Below, one piece after another: positions 50,895-61,400 of a stretch of DNA of 64,000 nt. The position numbers were made by a program, and so were the translations under genes. The stretch is taken from the NCBI RefSeq assembly GCF_900100965.1, contig NZ_FMUJ01000003.1, forward strand, positions 310,001 through 374,000, in the 5' to 3' direction. Below the pieces are notes generated by a model. The model was not told where the DNA came from and made no database searches. It was given only the letters and a program-made list of their open reading frames with translations. The DNA is from Variovorax sp. EL159 (GTDB taxonomy: Bacteria; Pseudomonadota; Gammaproteobacteria; Burkholderiales; Burkholderiaceae_C). Position 1 is the first letter of the stretch. Every line of letters begins with the position of its first letter.

Positions 50895-52031
50895 ATGGCC
50901 CTCATCCAATACCTCACCCAGATCCAGTTCGAATTCGGCGCCATCAAGCTCCTGTCGAGCGAATGCGCCCGCATCGGCATCAATCGCCCGCTGATCGTGA
51001 CCGACGCGGGTGTGCGTGCGGCCGGCGTGCTGCAAAAGGCGCTCGATGCCATCGCCGACCTCGAGGTCTCGGTGTTCGACCAGACCCCCTCCAACCCGAC
51101 CGAGGCGGCCGTGCGCGCCGCCGTCGAGCTGTACCGCAGCGGCCGCTGCGACGGGCTCATCGCCGTGGGCGGCGGCTCCGCCATCGACTGCGCCAAGGGC
51201 GTGGCCATCGCGGCCACGCACGAAGGGCCGCTCAAGACCTACGCCACCATCGAAGGCGGCTCGCCCAGGATCACCGAACGCGCGGTGCCGCTGATCGCCG
51301 TGCCCACCACCAGCGGCACCGGCAGCGAAGTGGCACGCGGTGCCATCGTCATCGTCGACGACCACCGCAAGCTTGGCTTCCATAGCTGGTTCCTGATGCC
51401 CAAGGCCGCCATCTGCGACCCCGAACTCACCCTCGGCCTGCCGCCCCGGCTCACGGCCGCGACCGGCATGGACGCCATCGCGCATTGCATGGAAACCTTC
51501 ATGTCGGCTGCCTTCAATCCGCCCGCTGACGGCATCGGACTGGATGGGCTGGAGCGCGCCTGGGGCCACATCGAACGCGCCACCAAGGACGGCAGCGACC
51601 GCGAGGCGCGCTTGAACCTCATGAGCGCGTCGATGCAAGGCGCCATGGCCTTCCAGAAGGGCCTGGGCTGCGTGCATTCGCTGAGCCACAGCCTGGGCGG
51701 CGTCGATCCGCGCCTGCACCACGGCACGCTCAACGCCCTCTTCCTGCCCGCCGTGATCCACTTCAACGCGGGCGCGGAATCGGTGCAGAAAGAACAGCGC
51801 CTGCAGCGCATGGCGCAGGCCATGCACCTCGATTCGGCCGGCGACCTCGGCGATGCCATCCGCGACATGAACGCGCGCCTGGGCCTGCCCAAGGGCCTGG
51901 CCGAAGTGGGCGTGACGCCCGCGCTGTTCGAGCAGATCATCGACGGCGCCATGGCCGACCACTGCCACAAGACCAATCCGCGGCTGGCCTCGCGCGACGA
52001 CTACAGGGCGATGCTCGAAGCGTCGATGTAG
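50895..52031 (+). CDS. Iron-containing (group III) alcohol dehydrogenase
   Basis: 378 residues from ATG 50895. The nucleotide-binding GGGSAIDCAKG is present, as is the PTTSGTGSE segment. The metal ligands are visible in GMDAIAHCMET and in GCVHSLSHSLGG followed by HHGTLNA. It oxidises or reduces alcohols and aldehydes with NAD(P). It is divergent from the esterase gene. The substrate cannot be told. Confidence 0.92.
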   Translation: MALIQYLTQIQFEFGAIKLLSSECARIGINRPLIVTDAGVRAAGVLQKALDAIADLEVSVFDQTPSNPTEAAVRAAVELYRSGRCDGLIAVGGGSAIDCAKGVAIAATHEGPLKTYATIEGGSPRITERAVPLIAVPTTSGTGSEVARGAIVIVDDHRKLGFHSWFLMPKAAICDPELTLGLPPRLTAATGMDAIAHCMETFMSAAFNPPADGIGLDGLERAWGHIERATKDGSDREARLNLMSASMQGAMAFQKGLGCVHSLSHSLGGVDPRLHHGTLNALFLPAVIHFNAGAESVQKEQRLQRMAQAMHLDSAGDLGDAIRDMNARLGLPKGLAEVGVTPALFEQIIDGAMADHCHKTNPRLASRDDYRAMLEASM

Positions 52032-52662
52032 GCACTGAACAAAGCCAGGCGGGCGCTGCAACGGCGTCCGCAGACCGACCTCCCGGTCTCGATCGGGCCC
52101 CGCAACGCGGATCGCCCGACACAAATCCCAACGCTTTTCCTTTCCCCTCTCGGTCGACGCTGCACAGTCACGCGCGGCATTTGCATTTCTTTTGAATCAA
52201 TTCAAGTCAGCTGACAGTCAGGTGGCAAAAAATAAATTCGCCTGCCAAATAATTAATTCACCGATTAAAGTCCTGAAATAAAAAGAATGCATTTCCCCAT
52301 GGTGTAAGAGATATTAATTAAACGTCATCTCGGACGAAATTAAAAACAACGTTCCATTTCCTGGAATTTTCCTTTAATGCTTGCATAGTATTTTTCGAGA
52401 AGCTGATTCAAAAACATTCATTTTCTGATTTTTGAAAACCAACGGCTCTGCCGTTCAATTCAGATTCGGCGAGCGTTTTTTGAATTCTCAGCGCAGAGGG
52501 AAGACTGAAAGATCATCGAATTTCGGTGCTTGCACAACGAGCACCGAAACGAACCGGGGCGCGCGTCCGTTCGCAGTCGGATGGCATTGCGCGACCTGGC
52601 TCGAAGGCGAACGGCGCCCACCAGCTTGCCGTTCTTTTTTTGACCTCTCGGAGATCGCATCC
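52032..52662. other. 631-bp AT-rich intergenic region and leader upstream of the S10 peptidase
   Basis: The stretch 52180-52440 is strikingly rich in A and T compared with everything around it, with short runs such as TTAATTAA. No family-like protein is encoded. A 10-bp perfect hairpin lies at 52521-52549. The in-frame sequence before 52663 has no signal peptide, so the true gene start is at 52663. This is probably a promoter plus a ~200-base leader, or remnant acquired DNA. Confidence 0.5.
52521..52549 (+). promoter_or_regulatory. Perfect 10-bp hairpin in the peptidase leader
   Basis: TTTCGGTGCT (52521-52530) and AGCACCGAAA (52540-52549) are perfectly complementary around a 9-base loop. No T-run follows, so a simple terminator is unlikely. 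It sits 113 bases before the ATG and could regulate mRNA stability or be a protein site. Confidence 0.4.
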
Positions 52663-54432
52663 ATGCATCGCAGAACTTTGAGTCGAGCCGTCTTCACGGC
52701 TTTTGCAGCGGCCGCCCTGGCGGCGTGCGGCGGCGGGGGCGACAGCGCCTCGTCATTCGCGCCGGTTTCAAGCGCACCCGCGTCCAAGGAAGCCGCAGAC
52801 GCACCCGCGCCGAACGCCAGCAATCCGCCGGCCAACGTGGCCGTGGTGGACAAGGTTCTGGACGATCCCAACACCTACAACACGACGCGGACCGGTTCGA
52901 TCGCGCTGTCGTCGATCAACGAGGACACCTCCCTCAAGCAGCACACGATCACCATCGACGGCCAGGCCCTGAACTACGTGGCGCGCGCGGGGCATCTGGT
53001 GGCCTACAAAGGTGTCGGCGCCACAAAGAAGGCCGAGGCGGCCATCTTCTACACCTCGTACACGCGGGACGACCTGCCCAAGCAAGACCGCCCCGTGACC
53101 TTCCTGTGGAACGGCGGCCCCGGCTCCGCCTCGATCTGGCTGCACATGGGCTCATGGGGCCCGAAGCGGCTGAAGTCGGACGCGCCCAACATGCCAGACC
53201 CCACGAAGCAGCCCGCGAGCTTCCCGTTCGAGGACAACGCGATCTCGCTGCTCGACAAGTCGGACATCGTCTTCGTCGATCCGCCCGGCACTGGGCTTTC
53301 GACGGCCATCTCGCCCTTGAAGAACGCGGACCTCTGGGGAACCGACATCGATGCCCAGGTGGTCGCCGACTTCATCGTCGCCTACACCAACAAGTTCAAC
53401 CGGCAGAGCTCGCCCAAGTACCTGTATGGCGAGTCGTACGGCGGCATTCGCACCCCCATCGTCGCCAACCTGCTGGAGCAGGCCGGCACCAGCGGCTATG
53501 TGCCCGACCCATCGGGCAAGCCGGCGAAGGTACTGGCCGGGTTCATCCTCAATTCGCCGCTGGTCAACTACAACTCCAACTGCGACATGATGGACGAGCA
53601 GTCTTCCTGCGAGGGCTACATCCCCTCGTATGCAATGACGGCGGACTATTTCGGGAAATCCACCAAGCGCGGAACCAAAACCCAGGATCAATACCTTGCC
53701 GAATTGCGCACGCTCGCGAAAACGACGTACGGAAATACGCTGACCACGTATTTCGGCCCGAGCGACTACAGCGTCCCCAAGAGTCAGAGCCAATGGAACG
53801 CCTTCACCGCCAGCACGGCCGGCCAGACGGTGCTCAACCAGATGGCGGCCTACACCGGGATTTCCGCGGCGACCTGGAAAGGCAGTTTCAACTACGGCCC
53901 CGGCAGCTTCCGGACGGCACTGGTTGCGGGCAATACGCTCGGCCGCTACGACGCGCGGATGAAGGTTCCCAATGGCAACAGCTTTGCGGCCGACGATTAC
54001 ATCAACGTCGCATTCCTGAACCAGCTCAAGACCTATTTCCCCGATTTCGTGAATTACAAGAACAAGACGGCCTACCAGCCGCTGAACAACCAGACGATCC
54101 AGTACTGGAAATGGCAGCGCGCCGGCAGCAACGACTTCTACCCGCAGAGCATCACCGACATCCAGGCGGTGCTGACCGCCAACCCCGACAGCAAGATGCT
54201 GATCCTGCACGGCTATGAAGACGTGGCGACGCCGGGCTTCCAGACCGAACTCGACCTGGAAAGCGTGAACCTGGGAAGCCGGATCCCGGTCAAATGGTTC
54301 GAAGGCGGCCACATGATCTACAACACCGAGGCATCGCGGGCGCCGCTCAAGCAGACGCTCAACGACTACTACGCCCTGCCGGCCCAGGACGCACTGGACA
54401 ACGCCAGTGCTTCGGCCGCTCAACTCCAGTAA
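52663..54432 (+). CDS. Secreted S10-family serine carboxypeptidase-like lipoprotein
   Basis: 589 residues from ATG 52663, with a lipoprotein signal (TAFAAAALAAC) and a linker rich in Ala, Ser and Pro. The S10 fold is shown by WNGGPGSAS near 149, the nucleophile Ser258 in YGESYGG, Asp520 in GYEDVATPG and His550 in FEGGHMIYN. S10 enzymes remove C-terminal residues at acid pH; bacterial members are less studied. It is probably outer-membrane or periplasm anchored. It is followed 14 bases later by an EF-hand-like gene. Cysteine pairs are few, unlike eukaryotic members. Confidence 0.9.
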   Translation: MHRRTLSRAVFTAFAAAALAACGGGGDSASSFAPVSSAPASKEAADAPAPNASNPPANVAVVDKVLDDPNTYNTTRTGSIALSSINEDTSLKQHTITIDGQALNYVARAGHLVAYKGVGATKKAEAAIFYTSYTRDDLPKQDRPVTFLWNGGPGSASIWLHMGSWGPKRLKSDAPNMPDPTKQPASFPFEDNAISLLDKSDIVFVDPPGTGLSTAISPLKNADLWGTDIDAQVVADFIVAYTNKFNRQSSPKYLYGESYGGIRTPIVANLLEQAGTSGYVPDPSGKPAKVLAGFILNSPLVNYNSNCDMMDEQSSCEGYIPSYAMTADYFGKSTKRGTKTQDQYLAELRTLAKTTYGNTLTTYFGPSDYSVPKSQSQWNAFTASTAGQTVLNQMAAYTGISAATWKGSFNYGPGSFRTALVAGNTLGRYDARMKVPNGNSFAADDYINVAFLNQLKTYFPDFVNYKNKTAYQPLNNQTIQYWKWQRAGSNDFYPQSITDIQAVLTANPDSKMLILHGYEDVATPGFQTELDLESVNLGSRIPVKWFEGGHMIYNTEASRAPLKQTLNDYYALPAQDALDNASASAAQLQ

Positions 54433-54446
54433 ACAAAAGGCTCACC

Positions 54447-54860
54447 ATGAAAAACACATCTTTCTGGTTGACCGCCAGCGCCATCGCCACCATCGTCCCG
54501 TTGATGGGCATGAGCACCGCACACGCCTACGACGACATGCCCAGGCCGCCGCCGCCGCCCAAGGGCTGGGTCCATCCGCCGAAGCCGACCGAAGACTCCG
54601 TGTCGCAGCATGTCGAGACCCAGACCCGCGAGCGCTTCGCCGCTGCCGCGGGGGGCGACGTCAACGGCATCCTGTCCCAGCAGCAGGCCAAGGCGGCAGG
54701 CTGGGGTTTCGTGAGCGACCATTTCAGCGAAATCGACCAGTCCGGCAGCGGCTATGTCCGGCTCGACGATGTGCTGCGCTTCCAGTCGCAACGCACGCCG
54801 CAGCGGGTCATGCGCATGAAGGCCGCGGCCAAGGCGAGTAGTCAGACCGACGGCAAGTAA
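54447..54860 (+). CDS. Exported EF-hand-like small protein
   Basis: 137 residues with a signal peptide (about 1-27, ending STAHA), a Pro-rich segment (PRPPPPPKGW), and one EF-hand-like loop in FSEIDQSGSGYVRLDDV. A second, degenerate loop may lie near AAGGDVNGILSQQQ. It probably binds calcium in the periplasm. It lies 14 bases after the peptidase gene and may be its partner; that link is inference from spacing. Confidence 0.78.
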   Translation: MKNTSFWLTASAIATIVPLMGMSTAHAYDDMPRPPPPPKGWVHPPKPTEDSVSQHVETQTRERFAAAAGGDVNGILSQQQAKAAGWGFVSDHFSEIDQSGSGYVRLDDVLRFQSQRTPQRVMRMKAAAKASSQTDGK

Positions 54861-54943
54861 GGGCAGAGCGAGGAGCTCGCGCAGGCGAAATGCGCGGGTT
54901 CCTCGGTGACAGGCACGCCGCGTGGAACGGCACGACGAGCACC

Positions 54944-54970
54944 TCGCGGCACTCGCCGCGAACGGTTTTT
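54944..54970 (+). terminator. Candidate rho-independent terminator after the EF-hand gene
   Basis: A 7-bp stem (TCGCGGC against GCCGCGA) with loop ACTC, then ACGG... and TTTTT four bases later. It lies 83 bases after the stop, between convergent genes. The T-run is short and slightly displaced. Confidence 0.5.
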
Positions 54971-54993
54971 ATCTTCCTGAATGCGCTGGGGCA

Positions 54994-56403
54994 TCAATGC
55001 GCCAACGGCAACCGCATGTCGAAGCGCGCTCCGCCACCGCTTTCATTCGCCGCCTCGATGCGCCCCCCGTGCCCATGCACCACGGCCTGCGACAGCGCGA
55101 GCCCAAGCCCGAGTCCGGGCGTCTTCTCATCCGATCGCGCCACGGCCCCGCGATAGAAGCGCTCGAACAGATGCGGCAGGTCGTCACTGCGGATGCCGGG
55201 GCCGCGGTCCGACACGCTGAGCACGGCCTCGTTGGCTTCTGCATCGGCCCGCAGGCTCACGCGCACGGTGGTGTCGGGTGGCGAGAACTTGAGCGCGTTG
55301 TCGAGCAGGTTCGCCAGCGCCAGGCTGGCCGCGCCGCGCGCCACCCGCGCGGCCACGGGCGGTGCGGGTTCGAGCAGGAGCGTCAAGCGCCGCTCGCGCG
55401 CCATCGGCTCCAGCCGGCGCACCGCTTCCTCGGCCAGCACATTGAGCGACACCGTCTCGGCCGCATCGCGTTCCTGGCCGGCATCGAGCCGGGCCAGCAC
55501 CAGCAGCTCTTCGACCAGCAGCGTGAGCGACTCGACCTCTTCGAGCGAGGAATGCAGCGTCTCTACATAGGCGGCCGGGTCGCGCGGGCGCCGCAGGGCC
55601 AGTTCGAGTTCGGTGCGCAGCCGCGACAGCGGCGAGCGCAGCTCGTGCGAGGCATCGGAGGTGAAGCGGCGCTGCGCCTCCATGCCGTTCTCGATCCGTC
55701 CCAGCATGTCGTTGAGCGTGTCGACCAATCGCCCGATCTCATCGTTCGTGCCCGGATGCGGCAGGCGCTCGCCCAGGTTCGCGTCGCCGATGCGGTGGGC
55801 CTGCTGCACCACGTCGTTGATGGCGCCGAAGGCCCGCCGCGTGATCAACGCGCCCGCCGCGCCCAGCGCCAGCAGCAGCGCGCCACCCAGGATCAGGAAG
55901 AGCACGCTGGCCATGGCGACGGTGCGGTTCACGTCGTCCAGCGAGCCGGCCACCTGCACCGCCAGCAACGAAGGCCGACCCGGCACGGGCACCGAGACCA
56001 TGCGGGTCGGCTCCTCGCCGAAGCCGTTGAGCGTTTCGAACACGGTCTCGCCGGCCGCGAGCCGGTTGCGCAGCACTTCGGGAATGGGCAGTTGCGCCTC
56101 GCCGAGGTTGGAGCTGCGCGCCAGCACCCGGCCATCGGTATCGACGATCTGCACCAGACGGTCGAGCCGCACGAACGAAGGCGCGCCGGGGCCGGGCGGC
56201 GCCTCGTGCACGATCACCGTGTCGCCGGACCCGGCGGACAGCAGCATGCCCATCTCGGTTTCGGCCAGCGCCAGCAGGGCCGCGTCGAGTTCGCGGTGCA
56301 CGTTGCGCGAGAACACGAGGTACGAGCCGAAGGCGGCAATCGCCATCACGACCACGATCACGCTGACATGCGCCAGCGCCAGCCGCCTGCGAAAACTAAG
56401 CAT
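54994..56403 (-). CDS. Two-component sensor histidine kinase beside a metal-type RND operon
   Basis: 469 residues from ATG 56403. Membrane segments lie near 12-32 and 163-186 with a ~130-residue periplasmic sensor between. A HAMP region is followed by the phospho-acceptor His253 in DASHELRSPL, the N-box LANLLDNALKFS and the G-box SDRGPGI. It senses an external signal and phosphorylates the response regulator upstream. Its start overlaps the regulator stop by 8 bases. Given the RND operon, a metal ion is the likely signal, but no metal-binding residues can be assigned with confidence. Confidence 0.92.
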   Translation of the reverse strand: MLSFRRRLALAHVSVIVVVMAIAAFGSYLVFSRNVHRELDAALLALAETEMGMLLSAGSGDTVIVHEAPPGPGAPSFVRLDRLVQIVDTDGRVLARSSNLGEAQLPIPEVLRNRLAAGETVFETLNGFGEEPTRMVSVPVPGRPSLLAVQVAGSLDDVNRTVAMASVLFLILGGALLLALGAAGALITRRAFGAINDVVQQAHRIGDANLGERLPHPGTNDEIGRLVDTLNDMLGRIENGMEAQRRFTSDASHELRSPLSRLRTELELALRRPRDPAAYVETLHSSLEEVESLTLLVEELLVLARLDAGQERDAAETVSLNVLAEEAVRRLEPMARERRLTLLLEPAPPVAARVARGAASLALANLLDNALKFSPPDTTVRVSLRADAEANEAVLSVSDRGPGIRSDDLPHLFERFYRGAVARSDEKTPGLGLGLALSQAVVHGHGGRIEAANESGGGARFDMRLPLAH

Positions 56404-57082
56404 GGGCATCGTCGGCCTGCGCCAGCCGGAAGCCGCGCCCACGCACGGTCTGGATCAGCGGCGCGGCCGGCGGCGCATCGACCTTGCGGCGCAGGTTGCC
56501 GATGTGCACGTCGATCAGGTTGTCGATGGCGATGAGGTCGTCTTTCCAGACCTGCTCGGCCAGCCGCGAGCGGCTCACCACCTCGCCGGCATGGCGCAGC
56601 AGGATCTGCAAAATCGCGAATTCCTTGTGGGTCAGCTCCAGCACCGTGCCGCCGCGCACCACGCGCTGGCTCAACGGGTCGAGGCTCAGGTCGGCCACGG
56701 CCAGCACCACCGGCCGCATGATTTCGGAGCGGCGCAGCAAGGCGCGCACGCGCGCCAGCAGTTCGTCGAAGGCAAAGGGCTTGGTCAGGTAGTCGTCGGC
56801 GCCGCTGTTCAGGCCGGTCACGCGGTCGGCCAGGGCGTCGCGGGCGGTGAGCATCAGCACCGGCGTCTTGCAACCGCGCTGGCGCAGGTCGCGGCACAGC
56901 GTGAGGCCGTCTTTGCCGGGCAGCATCCAATCGAGCACGATCAGGTCATAGGCAATGACGAAGGCTTCCTCGTCGCCCTCCTCTGCCGTGTGCACGACGT
57001 CGACGACAAAGCCTTCTTCCTGCAGGCCCCGGGCCAGCAGGCGCGCGGCCTTGCGGTCGTCTTCGATCAGCAGGATTCTCAT
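56396..57082 (-). CDS. OmpR/PhoB-family response regulator
   Basis: 228 residues. The receiver domain has the acidic pocket (EDD at 7-9), the phosphorylation site Asp51 in LIVLDWMLP and Lys101 in LTKPFAF. The C-terminal winged HTH ends in VRGRGFRL. It is the partner of the kinase at 54994 and divergent from the efflux operon. The inverted repeats at 57123-57163 lie between them and are candidates for its binding site. Confidence 0.94.
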   Translation of the reverse strand: MRILLIEDDRKAARLLARGLQEEGFVVDVVHTAEEGDEEAFVIAYDLIVLDWMLPGKDGLTLCRDLRQRGCKTPVLMLTARDALADRVTGLNSGADDYLTKPFAFDELLARVRALLRRSEIMRPVVLAVADLSLDPLSQRVVRGGTVLELTHKEFAILQILLRHAGEVVSRSRLAEQVWKDDLIAIDNLIDVHIGNLRRKVDAPPAAPLIQTVRGRGFRLAQADDAHA

Positions 57083-57122
57083 GGGGGTGGATCATGCCGC
57101 TCCTTCCTGACGGCAAGCCCCG

Positions 57123-57163
57123 ATCCTGAAGAAAACTTCAGGATTTCTTGGGATGTTCTTCAG
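57123..57163. promoter_or_regulatory. Inverted repeat and third CTTCAG half-site between response regulator and RND operon
   Basis: ATCCTGAAG (57123-57131) and CTTCAGGAT (57136-57144) form perfect 9-bp arms around AAAA. A further CTTCAG lies at 57158-57163, exactly 22 bases after the CTTCAG of the right arm. Regular half-site spacing of about two helical turns is typical of OmpR-family sites. Confidence 0.5.
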
Positions 57164-57264
57164 TCGCGTCTTCGTATTCTCGATCCGGGGCGACGGGGCG
57201 GGTCAAGGGCATGGGAAGGCGTCCCGTGCGCGGCGCGTCCGGCTCCAACGGACGCCGCATCGCG

Positions 57265-58416
57265 ATGAAAAAATCCCTCTACCAAATAACGCCGGCCCGC
57301 TTGGTCTTCGGCGTGCTGACCTGCGCGGCCCTGTGCGTCGACTCTTTCGGCGACGGTGCCCATGCCGCCACCGCCGTGGCCGCGGCGCCCGCACCGATGG
57401 TGGTGCGCCAGGGCAACCGCCTGACCATTCCCGCCGGCTCGCCGCTGCGCGACCGCCTGCTGGTCGCCACCGTCGGCGCCGAAGCCTCGCCGCATGAAGT
57501 CAGCCTGCCCGCCACGGTGGAAGCCAATCCGGCCAACACCGTCAACATCCTGCCGCCGCTGACGGGCAAGCTGATCGAGTTGAAGGTGCGCCTGGGCGAC
57601 ACGGTCAAGCGCGGCCAGGTGCTGGCCACGATCACCTCGCCCGACCTGGCACAGGCCGTGGCCGATGCCCAGAAGGCCCGCGACGCCCTCGACCTGGCGC
57701 AGCGCGCGCTGGTGCGGGCACGCGGCGTCAACGAAACGGGCTCCAACGCGACCAAGGACGTGGAAGCAGCCCAGAGCAGCGTCGCGCAGCAGGCGGCTGA
57801 GCTTCGCCGCAGCGAAACGCGGCTGCGCAGCCTCGGCGCCGATGGCTCCGGCACGCAGGCCGGGCAGTCGCTGAAGATCGTCGCCCCCACCTCGGGCACG
57901 ATCACCGCCCTGAACGGGGCCGTAGGCGCCAACCTGAACGACCCGAATGCGGTGCTGATGACGGTGTCGAACCTCGACTCGGTCTGGGTCACGGTCAACG
58001 TGCCCGAGAGCGTGGTGGGCGCCGTTGCGCCGGGGCAGAACGCGGTGGTCACGCTGGCCGCCTACCCGGGCCGCAGCTTCACCGGCAAGGTCGGCTTCGT
58101 GAGCGCGGTGCTCGACGCGGACACGCGCCGCGCCCGCGCGCGCATCGTCTTTGCCAACCCCGAAGGCCTGTTCAAGCCCAACATGTACGCGACGGCCGTG
58201 CTCGGCGTGCCACAGGCGCAGCAGCCGCAGGTGCCGGCATCGGCGCTGCTGATGAACAACGACAGCGTGAGCGTGTTCGTCGAGGCCGAGCCCTGGACAT
58301 TCGTGCGGCGCATGGTCGAACTGGGCCGCGAAGACGGCGACCGGGTCCGCATCCGCAGCGGCCTGGCCGCGGGCGAGCGCGTGGTGGTGCGTGGCGGTGT
58401 GCTGCTGAATGATTAA
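57265..58416 (+). CDS. RND efflux periplasmic adaptor (HlyD/CusB-CzcB type)
   Basis: 383 residues from ATG 57265, chosen because a typical signal peptide follows (MKKSLYQITPARLVFG, cleavage near GAHA); no clear ribosome binding site decides it. The lipoyl-like LPPLTGKLIELKVRLGDTVKRGQVLATI half-motif, an alpha-hairpin (about 145-195) and the beta-barrel domain follow in the normal order. It joins the inner-membrane pump to the outer-membrane channel. It overlaps the pump gene by 8 bases. Confidence 0.9.
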   Translation: MKKSLYQITPARLVFGVLTCAALCVDSFGDGAHAATAVAAAPAPMVVRQGNRLTIPAGSPLRDRLLVATVGAEASPHEVSLPATVEANPANTVNILPPLTGKLIELKVRLGDTVKRGQVLATITSPDLAQAVADAQKARDALDLAQRALVRARGVNETGSNATKDVEAAQSSVAQQAAELRRSETRLRSLGADGSGTQAGQSLKIVAPTSGTITALNGAVGANLNDPNAVLMTVSNLDSVWVTVNVPESVVGAVAPGQNAVVTLAAYPGRSFTGKVGFVSAVLDADTRRARARIVFANPEGLFKPNMYATAVLGVPQAQQPQVPASALLMNNDSVSVFVEAEPWTFVRRMVELGREDGDRVRIRSGLAAGERVVVRGGVLLND

Positions 58417-61400
58417 TCTCATCATCACCCAGTTCTTTCGCCGCAGGCACCTGGCCTGGGCGATGTCGATCGCGCTGGTGCTGTTCGGCGCCTGGTCGTG
58501 GACGCAGATGACGGTCGAGGCCTATCCGGACCTGGGCGACGTCACGGTGCAGGTCACGACGCAAGTCAACGGCCTGGCCGCCGAAGAGATCGAGCAGCAG
58601 ATCACCACACCGCTGGAGCGTGCGCTGAGCAACACGCCCGGGCTGGCCTCGATCCGTTCGAGCAGCACCTTCGGGCTGTCGCTCATCAACCTGAACTTCA
58701 AGGACGGCACCGACGACTACTTCGCGCGCCAGCGCGTGACCGAGCGCATCGGGCAGGTCAGCCTGCCTTCGGGCGCGCAGCCGGGCCTGGGGCCGGTCGC
58801 AGGGCCGGCCGGCGAGATCTACCGCTACACGCTGGAGTCGGACACCAAGAACCTGATGGAGCTGTCGGAGATCCAGCGCTGGAAGGTGATTCCCGCGCTC
58901 AAGCAGGTCGCGGGCGTGGTGGACATCAACAACTTCGGCGGCTTCACCAAGGAGTTTCAGCTCGAACTCGACCCGGCCCGCATGCAGAAATACGGACTGG
59001 TGCTGAACGACGTGGTCACGGCCATCAACAACAACAGCGCCAACGCGGGCGGCGGGCGCATCGCGCGCGGCGACCAGAGCTACGTGGTGCGCGGCATCGG
59101 CCAGATCCACACACTGGACGACCTGGGCACGGTGGTGGTCACGCAAAGCAGCGGCTCGCCGGTGCTGGTGCGCGACCTGGGCCGGCTGCAGTTCGGCCAC
59201 CAGGAGCGCGGCGGCATCCTGGGCAAGGACACGAACCCCGACACCATCGAGGGCATCGTGCTGATGCTCAAGTACGAGAACCCCTCGCGCGTGCTCGAAG
59301 GCGTGCACAAGAAGATCGACGAGCTGCAGGCGCAGCTGGCGCCCATGGGCGTGAAGATCGTGCCCTACATCGACCGCGACGACCTGGTGAAGCTCACGGT
59401 CGACAAGGTCACGCACACGGTGCTGGAAGGCATGGCGCTGGTGTGCTTCGTGCTCATTCTTTTCCTGGGCAGCCCGCGCAGCGCGGTGGTGGCGGCGGTG
59501 GCGATTCCGATGTCGCTGGTCACGGTGTTCATCGTGATGCACTTCACCCGCATGCCGGCCAACCTGTTCTCGCTGGGCGCGATCGACTTCGGCATCATCG
59601 TGGACGGCGCCATCGTGGTGATGGAAGCCATCCTGCGGCGGCGCGAGGAAGAACCCAACGCCACGCTGACCGAGGGCAACATCCTCGAGACCGTGAGCCA
59701 TGTGTCGGGGCCGATCTTCTTCGCCACGCTGATCATCATCACGGCGTACTTTCCGCTCTTTGCTTTCGAGCGCGCGGAGGGCAAGCTCTTCAAGCCGATG
59801 GCCTTCACCGTGGGCTATGCGCTGGTCGGTGCGCTGCTGTGCGCGCTGACGCTCATTCCCAGCCTGGCCTACGTGGCGCTGCGCAAGCCCAGCAAGCCGT
59901 TCGTCAACAAGCCGCTGGTGTGGCTTACCGGTGCCTACCGGCGCGTGCTGAGCCACCTGCTGAACGTGCCCGCCATTGCCTATGGCCTGAGCGCGCTGGC
60001 GCTGGCGGCCGTACTGGTGCTGGGCGCCACCGCGGGGCGCGAGTTCCTGCCCGACATCGACGAAGGCGCGCTCTGGCTGCAGGTGCAGTTGCCTTCGGGC
60101 CTGTCGCTGGACAAGGCCAGCGAGATGGCGACCGAAATGCGCCACGTGCTGCTCGAATATCCCGAGGTGTCTTACGTGGTGACCCAGCTCGGGCGCAACG
60201 ACGACGGCACCGACCCGTGGACGCCCTCGCACATGGAAGTGCCCGTGGGCCTGAAGCCCTACGACGAGTGGCCGGCCGGTGTGAACAAGGCGGCCTTCGT
60301 GCGCACGCTGACCGAGCGCTTCGCAAAGATGCCGGGCTTCGACGTGGGCATCAGCCAGCCGATCATCGACGGCGTGAACGACGCGGTGGGCGGCGCGCAC
60401 AGCCCGCTGGTGCTGCGCATCTACGGCGACGACCTGAAGGAAAGCCGCCGCATCGGCAACCAGATCGTCGAGCTGCTGGGCACGGTGCGCGGCACGGCCT
60501 CGGCCTCGCTGTTCCAGGAGCCGCCGATTCCGCAGGTGGTGATCCAGCTGAACCGCGAGGCGGCGGCACGCTTCGGCGTCAACGCAAATGACGTGGCCAA
60601 CCTGATCCAGACCGGCATCGGCGGCGCGCCGGTGATCACCGTGTACGCCGGCAACCGCACCTACAACGTGTCGGTGAAGCTGCCCAAGAGCGCCAAGGGC
60701 AACACCGAGGCCATCGGCGCGCTGCTGCTGAACAGCTCGAGCGGCGCCAAGGTGCCGCTGTCGCAGGTGGCCGACGTGCGGCTGCAGACCGGCGAAAGCA
60801 CCATCTCGCACGAGATGAACGAGCGCCAGATCACCGTGCGCGTGGACAACCGCGACCGCGACCTGGCCTCGTACCTGGTCGAGGCGCAGGAGCGCATCGG
60901 CAAGGAGGTCAAGTTCGACACCACGAAGTTCCGCCTGCAGTGGGCCGGCCAGTTCGAGAACCAGCAGCGGGCGCAGGCGCGCCTGGCGGTGTCGCTCGCG
61001 GTCGTGGTGTCGATCATGGCGGTGCTGCTGTTCTTCCAGTTCGGCAAGATCCGGCAGGTGGTGCTGATCCTGGGCGTGGTGCCGATGGCCATGCTGGGCG
61101 GGCTGATTGCCGTGCACGTGGCGGGCGAAACGCTCAACGTGGCCACGGCGGTGGGCTTCATCGCGCTCTTCGGGGTGTCGATACAGAACGGGATCATCAT
61201 GGTCGCCAACTTCCGGCGCGTGCGCGGCGAAGGGCTGGAGCTGCAGGCTTCGGTGCTCGAAGGCGCGGCCGAGCGGCTGCGGCCGGTGCTGATGACGGCG
61301 ACCGTCGCGTCCATCGGCATGCTGCCGGCGGCGCTGGCCACCGGTGTCGGCACCGACGTGCAACGCGGGCTGGCGACGGTGGTGGTCGGCGGGCTGGTGG

